Shown piece by piece: positions 13,422 to 21,668 of a stretch of 21,668 bases of DNA. The stretch comes from a virus. The stretch's first letter is position 1. Each line of letters begins with the position of its first letter. The translations under genes and the position numbers were made by a program. The notes beneath the pieces were generated by a model, which did not search any database, was not told where the DNA came from, and saw nothing but the letters and a program-made list of their open reading frames with translations. The DNA is taken from IMG/VR virus record IMGVR_UViG_3300046011_001487, positions 1 through 21,668 of that record; one strand, 5' to 3'.

Positions 13422-14890
13422 TATTTTGAATCCTTACTTAGAACCAATCCTCTCCAAGTTGTACCACCATCACTAGTGAAAAATCCTAGAATATCTACTC
13501 CAGAAGTAATCAACGACGGAACAGTTCCTCCAGCCCATTTAATACCCGACCACCAAGTTATAATTGAACTCCCACCATTTGTTAATTCAATAACGAATGA
13601 ACTCGTGTATCCAGATGTTGCTACATTACTAACAGTAAATGTAGTTGCACCAGAAATAGTTTTAGTGAAGAACGAACCTAAAGATAAATCGATATTGGCA
13701 GCAGCAACTGCGGTTTTAACGTCTCTGATACCAGAAAATGTATTGATACCAGAAAATGTATTGATACCAGAAAACGCATTATTTGATGTGAATAGATTAA
13801 ACCAACTGTTATCCCCTTTCAAGAACGTACTTGCACTTGGAGTTCCGGTAGAACCCATTCTGGATGGATTGATTGTTCCAGACAATAATGTAGCGGCAAT
13901 GTTACCAGATGTTACAGTTCCTAATGTCGTTATACTAGCAGATCCAGCAGATGGAGCATAAGATGTCGATGACGTGTAAGCGGCTGTTCCTAATGCACCG
14001 CCAGAACCGATGTTTAATGTAGATCCATCTGTTCCAATTAAACCTAACGTGTTAGATACAGTTAATGTTTTTGATGTAGTGCCACCAGCAACTGAGAATC
14101 CAGTTGTAAAAGATGAAAATGAAACACCATTAATAGTTTTACCAGTTAATGCTGAAGCAATGTTACTAGAAGCAATTGTTCCTGAAATTAAATTTCCTGG
14201 AATGTTACCAGTAGATACAGTTCCTAATGTCGTTATACTAGCAGATCCAGCAGATGGAGCATAAGATGTCGATGACGTGTAAGCGGCTGTTCCTAATGTA
14301 CCACCAGAACCGATGTTTAATGTAGATCCATCTGTTCCCATTAAACCTAACGTGTTAGATACAGTTAATGTTTTTGATGTAGTGCCACCAGCAACTGAGA
14401 ATCCAGTTGTAAAAGATGAAAATGAAACACCATTGATAGTTTTACCAGTTAATGCTGAAGCAATGTTACTAGAAGCAATTGTTCCTGAAATTAAATTTCC
14501 TGGAATGTTACCAGTAGATACAGTTCCTAATGTAATTATACTAGCAGATCCTGTTGCTGGGGCATAAGATGTCGATGACGTGTAAGCGGCAGTCCCTAAT
14601 GTACCACCAGAACCGATGTTTAATGTAGATCCATCTGTTCCCATTAAACCTAGCGTGTTAGCTACAGTTAATGCTTTTGATGTATTTCCTCCGGAAACAG
14701 AGAATCCGGTTGTAAAAGATGAAAATGAAACACCATTGATAGTTTTACCAGTTAATGCTGATGTGATATTATCAGAAGCAACTGTCCCTAATGTAATGTT
14801 TGATGCATTTAAAGAAGTTATACCAGAACCATTACCAAGCAAAATCGAATTCGGAACTCCAATTTTATTTGTATTGCGTAAATAAGACAT
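13421..14890 (-). CDS. Repeat-containing tail fibre protein, 489 residues
   Basis: The N-terminus MSYLRNTNKIGVPNSILLGN is followed by two near-identical 101-residue repeats and a shorter related one. They are built of LGTVSTGNIPGNLISGTIAS, ALTGKTINGVSFSSFTTGFS and DGSTLNIGSGGTLGTAAYTS segments, typical of trimeric phage fibre shafts. A linker with three NTFSGI-type hexads (18-bp DNA repeats at 13727-13780) leads to a C-terminal beta domain of about 100 residues ending WRGLVLSKDSK, similar to a common fibre-tip domain. ATG 14890 has AAGGAA upstream. The repeats make copy-number change by recombination likely. The gene is coupled to the following fibre gene by TAATG. Confidence 0.88.
   Translation of the reverse strand: MSYLRNTNKIGVPNSILLGNGSGITSLNASNITLGTVASDNITSALTGKTINGVSFSSFTTGFSVSGGNTSKALTVANTLGLMGTDGSTLNIGSGGTLGTAAYTSSTSYAPATGSASIITLGTVSTGNIPGNLISGTIASSNIASALTGKTINGVSFSSFTTGFSVAGGTTSKTLTVSNTLGLMGTDGSTLNIGSGGTLGTAAYTSSTSYAPSAGSASITTLGTVSTGNIPGNLISGTIASSNIASALTGKTINGVSFSSFTTGFSVAGGTTSKTLTVSNTLGLIGTDGSTLNIGSGGALGTAAYTSSTSYAPSAGSASITTLGTVTSGNIAATLLSGTINPSRMGSTGTPSASTFLKGDNSWFNLFTSNNAFSGINTFSGINTFSGIRDVKTAVAAANIDLSLGSFFTKTISGATTFTVSNVATSGYTSSFVIELTNGGSSIITWWSGIKWAGGTVPSLITSGVDILGFFTSDGGTTWRGLVLSKDSK
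13727..13780. repeat. Three tandem 18-bp repeats in the fibre gene
   Basis: GATACCAGAAAATGTATT occurs at 13727, 13745 and (with two changes) 13763. Each encodes a six-residue NTFSGI unit on the minus strand. Confidence 0.92.
13917..14783. repeat. Tandem 303-bp repeats in the fibre gene
   Basis: Units start at GTTCCTAATG at 13917, 14220 and 14523 (exact 303-bp period). A related junction at 14784 makes the last unit 261 bp. The first two are nearly identical by eye over most of their length, indicating recent duplication or gene conversion. The third is more diverged. Confidence 0.93.
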
Positions 14891-14899
14891 GATTATTCC

Positions 14900-15235
14900 T
14901 TACGCAGACATTTCTAAAATAGATAAGATTGCGTCCAATGATGATGCTGTGTTTGATTTTAAACGTAATGAATCGCCCGTAATCATAACCAATTTTTGGT
15001 CACCACCAACCGGGATTGTAGTTGAACCGACTGGTAATTCTGCGTTCTTAAAAATAAACGTATCAATTACTCCATCAAATAAAGATAGATCTGCGGTGAC
15101 AGTTGTTCCAGAAGTGTTGGCGATTGTTAAACCGATTACAGTTGTTTTAGTTGAAACAGGAACTGTGTAAGAACCAATAGGGGTTGTTGCTGTTCCTACA
15201 TTTTTAGATATTTTTCTGTTGAAAACGTTTGCCAT
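14900..15235 (-). CDS. Small beta-rich virion protein, 111 residues
   Basis: The pattern MANVFNRKISKNVGTATT, GSYTVPVSTKTTVIGLTIAN, PVGSTTIPVGGDQKLVMITG and DSLRLKSNTASSLDAILSIL is that of a small family of phage structural proteins next to tail fibre genes, with a beta-sandwich-like layout, a G-G-D-Q-K-L-V motif and a final S-x-L-E. ATG 15235 directly follows the previous gene's stop (15240-15242) with 4 nt between them. The exact role (fibre adaptor, decoration or tail component) is not known. Confidence 0.82.
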   Translation of the reverse strand: MANVFNRKISKNVGTATTPIGSYTVPVSTKTTVIGLTIANTSGTTVTADLSLFDGVIDTFIFKNAELPVGSTTIPVGGDQKLVMITGDSLRLKSNTASSLDAILSILEMSA

Positions 15236-15239
15236 AGTT

Positions 15240-15443
15240 TTATCCCAATGCGATTGCGTAGATTACAGGATCTTGTATATTAAGAGCGATTTGGGCTCCA
15301 GCAAGAGTTGTTGCTCCAGTTCCGCCGTTAGCGATACCAACAGTTCCCTCTAATTTATCATTATTCAAATTAGTGAAGTTTTGGTCGATTTCTGCGTTGG
15401 TTAATGGAGAACCTTTCACTAATCTGTACGTTAATGAACTCAT
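15240..15443 (-). CDS. Short fibre-type protein with a GGTGA motif, 67 residues
   Basis: The sequence starts MSSLTYRLVKGSPLTNAEID followed by QNFTNLNNDKLE and IANGGTGATTLAGAQIALNI. This is the standard N-terminal module of many phage tail fibres, but here it forms an entire gene that ends shortly after the module. It may be a stand-alone adaptor or the remnant of a longer fibre. ATG 15443 has AAAGGAAA upstream and a late-promoter-like octamer at 15482-15475. Confidence 0.82.
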   Translation of the reverse strand: MSSLTYRLVKGSPLTNAEIDQNFTNLNNDKLEGTVGIANGGTGATTLAGAQIALNIQDPVIYAIALG

Positions 15444-15474
15444 ATGATTTCCTTTTTAATGTTTTGTATGTATT

Positions 15475-15482
15475 TATTTATC
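15475..15482 (-). promoter_or_regulatory. Late-promoter-like octamer (GATAAATA, 7 of 8)
   Basis: It ends 32 nt before the ATG at 15443, in the short gap after the 68-residue gene. Confidence 0.38.
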
Positions 15483-15489
15483 ATCGAAT

Positions 15490-15696
15490 TCATAGTTTGT
15501 TGATAATCATATTCAACATGGATTTGATGTCAGACATTTCAGATTGTAAATGAGATACATCATTTTTCAATGAATGGACAAGATGTTGATTATCGCGTTC
15601 TCTTTTGAATTTAGTCATTTCCTGTAAATTGGAATTGATGATGGCATGTGAATGAGGATCCCTCAATAATGATTCTTCATTTTGTACTTTTAACAT
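15490..15696 (-). CDS. Small coiled-coil protein, 68 residues
   Basis: The start is placed at ATG 15696 (MLKVQNEESLLRDPHSHAII), which has GAAGGAAA just upstream. An in-frame TTG at 15729 lies inside the terminator stem and is unlikely. Residues 23-68 form a charged helix ending LHSL-type heptads (HSLKNDVSHLQSEMSDIKSM) and LNMIINKL, so a short coiled coil is likely. The LLRDPHSHAIIN-type N-terminus is seen in small proteins near phage tail fibres. The role is unknown; it could be a fibre trimerisation or chaperone-like factor. Confidence 0.7.
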   Translation of the reverse strand: MLKVQNEESLLRDPHSHAIINSNLQEMTKFKRERDNQHLVHSLKNDVSHLQSEMSDIKSMLNMIINKL

Positions 15697-15713
15697 ATTT
15701 CCTTCTATAAAAT

Positions 15714-15744
15714 AAATGGGATGCGTCAAGTATGCATCCCATTT
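15714..15744 (-). terminator. Terminator after the giant tail protein gene
   Basis: AAATGGGATGC and GCATCCCATTT form a perfect 11-bp stem (15744-15734 with 15724-15714) with a 9-nt loop. On the minus strand it is followed by ATTTTATAG, a moderate T-rich tail. It lies 5 nt after the stop of the giant gene. Confidence 0.75.
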
Positions 15745-15749
15745 TCAAT

Positions 15750-18700
15750 TTAAGACGTAGCAATCGCTCTTAGGTTTCTCACTCTAGGAACTTTCGCTGG
15801 ATTATCAGAATACATAACAACTTTGACCGCAAATGATTTAAATGATTCAAATGTTTTATCGCCATATACATAAGAGATATTATCCAATTTGTATTCATCA
15901 ATGATAAAATCATCATTGTTTCTTGAATAAGATTTTGTTCCAGTTAATGGTAATAGAATGTAATCTTTACCTTTGAAATTAGAATAATCTTCATTTTGAA
16001 TCAATTTAACATAAACTTCAATTTCAGTACCATATTGTCTATTTACATCCAAGATAACGCGAACGCCGGTTGCATCAAATCCTTCTGACAACGTTACTTT
16101 TTTGGTTACATATTTAGATAACGCATCACCATCAGATGGGTCTGTTTCCTGTTTAATTAAATTCATTTTTGGATTTATTAAATTATGGATGAACTTGGTA
16201 TTGATTTTCTGTTTTTGAATAATAGGTGATACGTTATTATCCGTTGACGACAACACAGTTTTCAATTTATAAGCAGAAGCAGGTTTTGTTCTTGATGACA
16301 ATAGAACATCTTTGTTATTATCAACTTCATGATAATCAATGAAATTGCCAGTTAATGAAACTGAATACTTAGATGATGTTCCTGGAATAACATTTTCTGG
16401 AGAATTCAAATGTACAATATCCGTTTCGAAATTTGTATTGTTTGGTTTCATTTCCAATACAATTTCTTGATTTGTGTTTGTATCAAATTCGCATTTGTAT
16501 AATCTAAACATCAAATCTTTTAGTTGGTCTGCGTTCCATGTTCTGGCATTTTGTGACATAAAGAAAGAACCAACAGAACCATCTGGATTATTTTCAGAAA
16601 TGATTTTACCATTCGATACATCAATTTGACCTAATTCGCCAACAAACACTTTATATTCTTTAGAAGAAGACCCGATGATAATAGAGTATTCTCCTGGAGG
16701 AATATAAATTGGATCTGAGAACGTAAAGGTCGTTGGAACAGGAGTAATTACACCAACCAAAGATGAAGGAACATTAACAGATGAATTCTGTAATTCAACT
16801 CTAGAAAATTCAAGTTTAGAATCCGATTTAGGATACCCATTAACAGTTTTTCTTAATTCAATCCATACAGGAATATTGGTATCAGATGGTTTAGAGTAAA
16901 AGAAAATATCCGTTTTACTCAAAAACAAACCATTTGGGTAATCATCTGGCGACACATAAAACGTTTGAGCAACTGGATCCAATGAGAATGGTTTACCAAT
17001 ATCAGATTTAAATGAACCCGTTGTCGTTTTTCCATCATCCAATGTAGCAGTCAATTTAATGTCAAAATCTCCATGGAATCCTTTAGATAAAGTGATTACA
17101 CCTTGACGGAAATCCCCATTGAATGACGTTACATCTAATGTAGCAGTACCTCTTGATACAACATTACCCGCAGAAGGAACATCAACAGATAAAGAAACAG
17201 AACCCGTGTATTTTTTAGCACCAACAGCCGATCTTGCATCAATATCTAAAACACCAATTGTATATGGAATATGATATTCATATTTGTATCCTAATGCCAA
17301 TGTTTTCTTTTCTGCCGCAGATATATCTGAGAATACGATAATTGGAGCAAAATTCGCAGGTTTATCTTTATTCAATACATTCTCTGAACCCGTTAATTTA
17401 TTACCAGAACTCGATGGAGATACATTCACTGGAATTGTAATAGAATTAGAAGTGTTTGATTTAACAGAAGAACCATTAACAAACACCGTTATATCAGCAC
17501 TTTTGCTTATAGAGTAATTTGCATTGAATTTAAGTTTTATGGTGGTAGAATATGTTTTGTTTGCGCCAGATACAGTTCCAACCGTTAATGCAGGAGATGT
17601 ATTATTTTTATAATCCGTTCCATTAACAAGAACCGAAGTTAAATTAACAACATTATCTCCGATTGTCCAACCAAATGGTATAATAGTACCAGTATCCAAA
17701 TACGTTGTATCAACTCTAAATGAAATCTCACCTGATGTTTCATATACATCAGTCGTTTGTAATGATGTTATATTGATAGTGGCAGCCGAAGCAGGAGCTT
17801 CTTTAATGATAATCGAATTACTAACATCACCAACAGAGAATATGGCAGAAGAAGATGTCGTATTAGATACATTATCATTTACTGCAACAACTGGAACAAT
17901 ATAAGAATCAATAAAATCTTTTCTTAATGTAATCAATTCATTATTGGATGCAGTTGAACAACTAATCAAATTTGGATTGAAAATCAATTTAGAAGAAGTC
18001 TCTGTTTTATAAGTGTCCGTCACCTTTACATTGAATTTTTCACCTTCAACAACCTCTGTTATTGGACTACCATTAGATTCAAACGAAATGCTTCTATATG
18101 GTACAGATACATTTATGAAATTGGCGGTTGTTGTAGATTTTGTTGATAGAATACTGGCATCAGATGCTCTACCACTAACAGATAATGTCATGACTTCATT
18201 TAAAATAATTTTATCCGCTGGAGTGGCATTTTTAAAATAAAATGTTTTAGATGAATTTCCTTTTGGTAATGTATAAGAAACAATCGTTGGTTGGTTCGAA
18301 ATTAAAGAACCATCCACATTACAAGGGGTTATGTTTGCAGAAGAAACGTTAAATGTTAAATTTAAAATAGATCCATCATTAGAGATGTTTGATGATTTCA
18401 CTGTTACACTAGCAATAGATTTCAACGATCCATCATTTTGTTTTGTACCAACCGCAGTAGATAACGTATCGCAATCTGAACTTATTTCATAAGAACCTGT
18501 TTCAGAAACGCCCAATGAACATTTTCTAACCGTTTTGGTTTCCGTTGAACCTGCATCTTTTGTGTAGAATTTAATATCTTTACTTGTGGATACAATGTAA
18601 CCGGCAGTTATTTTGTAATAGAAATCAAATCTTCTTTCACCATTAACATCTTTGTAATTTTGTAATTTTACGTATCCACTTGGTAAAACAGTTAAAGTGT

Positions 18701-21668
18701 TTTGGAATGCATCATAATATGTTATTCCAGTTCCAATAGCAGCTGATGTAGCATTATCCCAAATCTTCAATAAGAAATAATCATCAACCATCGTTCCCAG
18801 TGTTGTAATACTTCCAGAAGATATTTTATCTTGGATAGTGTCTTCTGCATTTATATAGAACCCAGAATCACCTTTAGTGTTTATACTAATACCACCCGTA
18901 GTGCTACCATTCGATACACTAATTTTAAAATCTCCAGTTTTACCAGAAATGTTTTTAATGTTAACGGAAGCAACGCCTCTAAAGTTTATTGCTGGTGTTA
19001 AATTACCACTGACGTCTATAGATGTTATATTAGTTGTTGAAGCCACTTCTGATGTATTAACATAAAATACATCAATTTTAACATCTGTTGATAAATTCAA
19101 TGAATTAGAATTGATAATCTTTAATGAATGATTATCTACGTATCTATCAAAATTATTTGGATTAATACTAACCAATCCAGTTGAATATTTTGGAACTGGA
19201 TTGATTGAATTTGATAATGTATACGATTTCACCCCATTTTTAAATACAACAGATTGAATTTCATTTGAGAAAGCAATGTTTGTGTTATCTGATTTAATTT
19301 GAATGATTCTAATATAAAATGTATCATTCGCATTTTTAGAATCTGTATTCAAATTAACGGAAAATCCATTATTGAAATTAGGGACAGAATAATACAATAC
19401 GTTACTTGTACCAAATTTAGAAACAATGTTTGAATTGGTTGGAGTGACATTTGTTAATGTATTGTAATTACTAGATACAACAAAATTACTTGGAACTACG
19501 GTCAATAAAGAATACGGATCGTTTGGTGAAATTAAAACGTAAGTCGTTGTAGTTCCACTAATGTTACTTGACACTTTATAATTTTCAACAACATTATATT
19601 TCATCTGAACAGAAGCATTATTTGTAACATCATTACTCAACGTAATCGTATCAACAAAAGATGGAGCATTCTGTAATTTAAGAACACCGACACCGGGAAC
19701 ATAACTTGGTGTATCATCAAAAGATTGTTCATTCTGTAATTTAAGAACACCGACACCGGAAACATAACTTGGTGTATCATTATATGTCGATTTGTAACTA
19801 ATACATTCTACTTTAATGGGAGCAACCAAAGAAGAACTTGAAACAGGAGTAGAAGTGTTATTCTGAACATAAACAGTTCTTGTTACAAATTTACTGGAAT
19901 CAAATGAATCTTCAACTGTAATAGGAGATGTTATTCTTACTCCATTAACATCCGTGGACAAATCAACCAAATCAGATGAAATTCTATATTTCAAAGAAGA
20001 CGTTGCCGTGGCAGAAGATGCTCTAATTTTGATTTCAATTTTCTTAGGTTTATCTGAATCCGTTACGTTGACGACTGTTTGGAATTCTTCTTTTGTTGTT
20101 GCATCATAAAATTTAACTACAAACGAAATATCCAATTTCTTTAACGTAATTTCTTGGTCAGTTTTTGTTGCTAATTTAGTTGTACCAGTAGTGTTATCCG
20201 TTACAGTCAAAGCTAATTGATGGTCCGTGGATAATCCTGATATAACATTTCTAGCGAAAGTAACTGATGTATTTCCACCAACAGATAATGTAGCAGAACC
20301 CGTTAGATTTGAACTAGACAACTTATTCAACGCAACAGAATTATTGACGCTTGATAACACCCAAGAGATATTTCTAGATACATAATTATCTAATGCAGCA
20401 ATGATGTACGTTACAGTTTCTCCATCATCTAAGATTTTATCATCACATCCAGATTTAGAAATACCGAAAGAGGGTGTTGTCGCATTTACATTTAATGTAT
20501 CTTCACCATTTGTTAATGGATGTTTAACACCTGCAACAATTCTCAAATTATTTGGAGCAGTTGATTTTAATGTAAATGTCTTAGGAGTTGCCAATGACGT
20601 TAAAGTAGCGGATCCAGATAAAATTTGACCATCAGCGAATACAGAAGAACCACTTGTTGCTATCTCGCTTGTTCCATCTAATCCCTCCACTATTGTACCA
20701 GAACCACCAACGACCTTCAAATACCAATTTACGATATCCGCTGGATTAACATTGGTTGATGTAAATTTAACTTTGAATGTTTGAGTTGTCGTAGAAGATA
20801 ATGAAGGTAAATCCACACCACCAGTATTTGTAAATTGAGTACCAACACTTTTCTTTGCTGCTTTTAATAATGTTAAATGTACAGAATTCTTTGTATTACC
20901 ATTACAATCCGTTACGATATTAAACAATGAATCGTCTAAATTACCAATGTAATTCTTAATGGTTACAGTGAAAGTAGCGACACCAGAACCATCTAGATAA
21001 ACTGTTGAATTTGATAAACTATACAAACTAGAAACCAAATTTGAAACAGAAACTTTAACTTGTTTTTCAGAATTTGTTTTAGATGCATATGCACTACCAT
21101 AAGAAGAAGTCAACGTACAAGTTAAAATATCTCCTGATACAATAGTAGACCCTTCAGCAACTTCACTACCAGCGCGTTTTACAGATAATGTAAAGTTCTC
21201 TTGAGTTTTATCAACGTACAATAATGTTTGAGCACCACCACCTTTATTGTCATCAGATAATGTCAATCTAATCGTATAAGGTTTATCTAATGTTCCGATT
21301 GTCGTGACAGAAACATTTTTGCTTGTTTTTGTGAAATAACCAGCACCACTAGAAACAGAGAACTTACTCGAGTAAGAAGCAATTGGACTAAAACTATTTC
21401 CACTCTCACTCACTTCCAATAGATATGGAACTTGTTCTGCAGCATATACAGGAAAATCGTAATAATTTGTGTTTAAAATAAACGATGCAGATTGATTTGG
21501 TATAATATGACCAAAAATATCACCAGATGTAGCAACATTAAAGTTTTTCTTTACATATTTACCAACAACCAATGTCTTTTTAGAAATAGAAACACCTAGA
21601 TCGTCTCCGAAGATGAATTCAAATGAACCATTTTTATCTAAGAAATCACCAACTGAAATTGGGTATCT
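15750..21668 (-). CDS. Giant Ig-like/beta-sandwich tail or baseplate-associated protein, 5' end outside the window
   Basis: The frame is open to the last base of the window, so the start lies beyond it; at least 1972 residues are visible. The TTG at 21572 is only an internal Leu codon. Most of the protein is a succession of Ser/Thr/Asn/Val-rich beta domains of about 90-110 residues, with recurring features such as YTIRLTLSDD, (V/T)FTVTI and EGxxF/xxVT. This resembles bacterial Ig-like arrays of cell-binding phage proteins. Near coordinates 16500-17010 a conserved module appears: DPVAQTFYVSPDDYPNGLFL, IPVWIELRKTVNGYPKSDSK and GSFFMSQNARTWNADQLKDL. I associate this with large baseplate or fibre proteins of T4-like marine phages. 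It ends in another beta domain (VRNLRAIATS). There are no Cys clusters or enzymatic motifs. A perfect terminator follows. Confidence 0.88.
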   Translation of the reverse strand, partial: RYPISVGDFLDKNGSFEFIFGDDLGVSISKKTLVVGKYVKKNFNVATSGDIFGHIIPNQSASFILNTNYYDFPVYAAEQVPYLLEVSESGNSFSPIASYSSKFSVSSGAGYFTKTSKNVSVTTIGTLDKPYTIRLTLSDDNKGGGAQTLLYVDKTQENFTLSVKRAGSEVAEGSTIVSGDILTCTLTSSYGSAYASKTNSEKQVKVSVSNLVSSLYSLSNSTVYLDGSGVATFTVTIKNYIGNLDDSLFNIVTDCNGNTKNSVHLTLLKAAKKSVGTQFTNTGGVDLPSLSSTTTQTFKVKFTSTNVNPADIVNWYLKVVGGSGTIVEGLDGTSEIATSGSSVFADGQILSGSATLTSLATPKTFTLKSTAPNNLRIVAGVKHPLTNGEDTLNVNATTPSFGISKSGCDDKILDDGETVTYIIAALDNYVSRNISWVLSSVNNSVALNKLSSSNLTGSATLSVGGNTSVTFARNVISGLSTDHQLALTVTDNTTGTTKLATKTDQEITLKKLDISFVVKFYDATTKEEFQTVVNVTDSDKPKKIEIKIRASSATATSSLKYRISSDLVDLSTDVNGVRITSPITVEDSFDSSKFVTRTVYVQNNTSTPVSSSSLVAPIKVECISYKSTYNDTPSYVSGVGVLKLQNEQSFDDTPSYVPGVGVLKLQNAPSFVDTITLSNDVTNNASVQMKYNVVENYKVSSNISGTTTTYVLISPNDPYSLLTVVPSNFVVSSNYNTLTNVTPTNSNIVSKFGTSNVLYYSVPNFNNGFSVNLNTDSKNANDTFYIRIIQIKSDNTNIAFSNEIQSVVFKNGVKSYTLSNSINPVPKYSTGLVSINPNNFDRYVDNHSLKIINSNSLNLSTDVKIDVFYVNTSEVASTTNITSIDVSGNLTPAINFRGVASVNIKNISGKTGDFKISVSNGSTTGGISINTKGDSGFYINAEDTIQDKISSGSITTLGTMVDDYFLLKIWDNATSAAIGTGITYYDAFQNTLTVLPSGYVKLQNYKDVNGERRFDFYYKITAGYIVSTSKDIKFYTKDAGSTETKTVRKCSLGVSETGSYEISSDCDTLSTAVGTKQNDGSLKSIASVTVKSSNISNDGSILNLTFNVSSANITPCNVDGSLISNQPTIVSYTLPKGNSSKTFYFKNATPADKIILNEVMTLSVSGRASDASILSTKSTTTANFINVSVPYRSISFESNGSPITEVVEGEKFNVKVTDTYKTETSSKLIFNPNLISCSTASNNELITLRKDFIDSYIVPVVAVNDNVSNTTSSSAIFSVGDVSNSIIIKEAPASAATINITSLQTTDVYETSGEISFRVDTTYLDTGTIIPFGWTIGDNVVNLTSVLVNGTDYKNNTSPALTVGTVSGANKTYSTTIKLKFNANYSISKSADITVFVNGSSVKSNTSNSITIPVNVSPSSSGNKLTGSENVLNKDKPANFAPIIVFSDISAAEKKTLALGYKYEYHIPYTIGVLDIDARSAVGAKKYTGSVSLSVDVPSAGNVVSRGTATLDVTSFNGDFRQGVITLSKGFHGDFDIKLTATLDDGKTTTGSFKSDIGKPFSLDPVAQTFYVSPDDYPNGLFLSKTDIFFYSKPSDTNIPVWIELRKTVNGYPKSDSKLEFSRVELQNSSVNVPSSLVGVITPVPTTFTFSDPIYIPPGEYSIIIGSSSKEYKVFVGELGQIDVSNGKIISENNPDGSVGSFFMSQNARTWNADQLKDLMFRLYKCEFDTNTNQEIVLEMKPNNTNFETDIVHLNSPENVIPGTSSKYSVSLTGNFIDYHEVDNNKDVLLSSRTKPASAYKLKTVLSSTDNNVSPIIQKQKINTKFIHNLINPKMNLIKQETDPSDGDALSKYVTKKVTLSEGFDATGVRVILDVNRQYGTEIEVYVKLIQNEDYSNFKGKDYILLPLTGTKSYSRNNDDFIIDEYKLDNISYVYGDKTFESFKSFAVKVVMYSDNPAKVPRVRNLRAIATS
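19648..19773. repeat. 63-bp tandem duplication inside the giant gene
   Basis: Units 19648-19710 and 19711-19773 repeat with a few substitutions, encoding two 21-residue units, each containing DTPSYV and GVGVLKLQN. The next GTATCAT begins at 19774, exactly 63 nt on. It is an in-frame and apparently recent slippage or unequal-crossover event. Confidence 0.92.

Noticed and set aside
13917-14783. Possible CRISPR-like array
   Set aside because: The repeats are contiguous 303-bp coding units without spacers and belong to a fibre protein.
13476-15170. Long plus-strand open frames opposite the fibre genes
   Set aside because: They mirror the repeats of the minus-strand fibre gene, have no ribosome sites, and encode Val/Pro/Asp-rich complements of the real protein.

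Overview
The window is about 21.7 kb of an AT-rich genome from a tailed phage with a contractile tail, in the broad T4-like myovirus group. The evidence is a syntenic run of recognisable T4-type genes on the minus strand (neck proteins gp13 and gp14, tail sheath stabiliser gp15, then large terminase gp17), the end of a T4-type topoisomerase II subunit on the plus strand, and octamers matching the T4 late promoter TATAAATA. A lipobox-bearing small lipoprotein next to a holin-like protein suggests a Gram-negative host (inference). The exact phage and host cannot be named from the sequence.

Layout. Positions 1-2140 are plus-strand: the 3' end of a topoisomerase subunit gene, an overlapping 54-codon gene, a small gene broken by one extra A in an A8 tract, and an HNH/AP2 protein that has lost its catalytic His. 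Positions 1006-1382 and 2102-2503 are two diverged, collinear copies of one intergenic element of about 0.4 kb. They flank the HNH/AP2 gene as direct repeats, and the second copy fills the gap between the convergent gene blocks.

From 2513 to the right edge everything is on the minus strand and is read right to left. It begins (beyond the right edge) with a giant beta-rich tail or baseplate-associated protein of at least 1972 residues. Next come small fibre-related proteins, a fibre protein with three 101-residue repeats, a large repeat-domain fibre protein, and a 184-residue protein. Then follow four genes chained by ATGA overlaps (holin-like, a previously unlisted 46-residue lipoprotein, a 79-residue protein, gp13), then gp14, gp15, three structural-type proteins of unclear role, a GIY-YIG homing endonuclease, and the terminase large subunit carrying a 129-residue mini-intein.

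How the genes work together. The minus-strand block is a late morphogenesis cluster: tail and fibre proteins, lysis-type membrane proteins, neck completion and DNA packaging. The most notable system is at 3596-5643: an endonuclease-less intein inside the ATPase domain of the terminase, immediately preceded by an intact free-standing homing endonuclease. This layout is expected for collaborative homing. Other notable points are the duplicated intergenic element around the degenerate HNH/AP2 gene, the lipoprotein gene containing a perfect 16-bp inverted repeat, and a leftover C-terminal fragment downstream of a fibre gene that records past fibre-module exchange.
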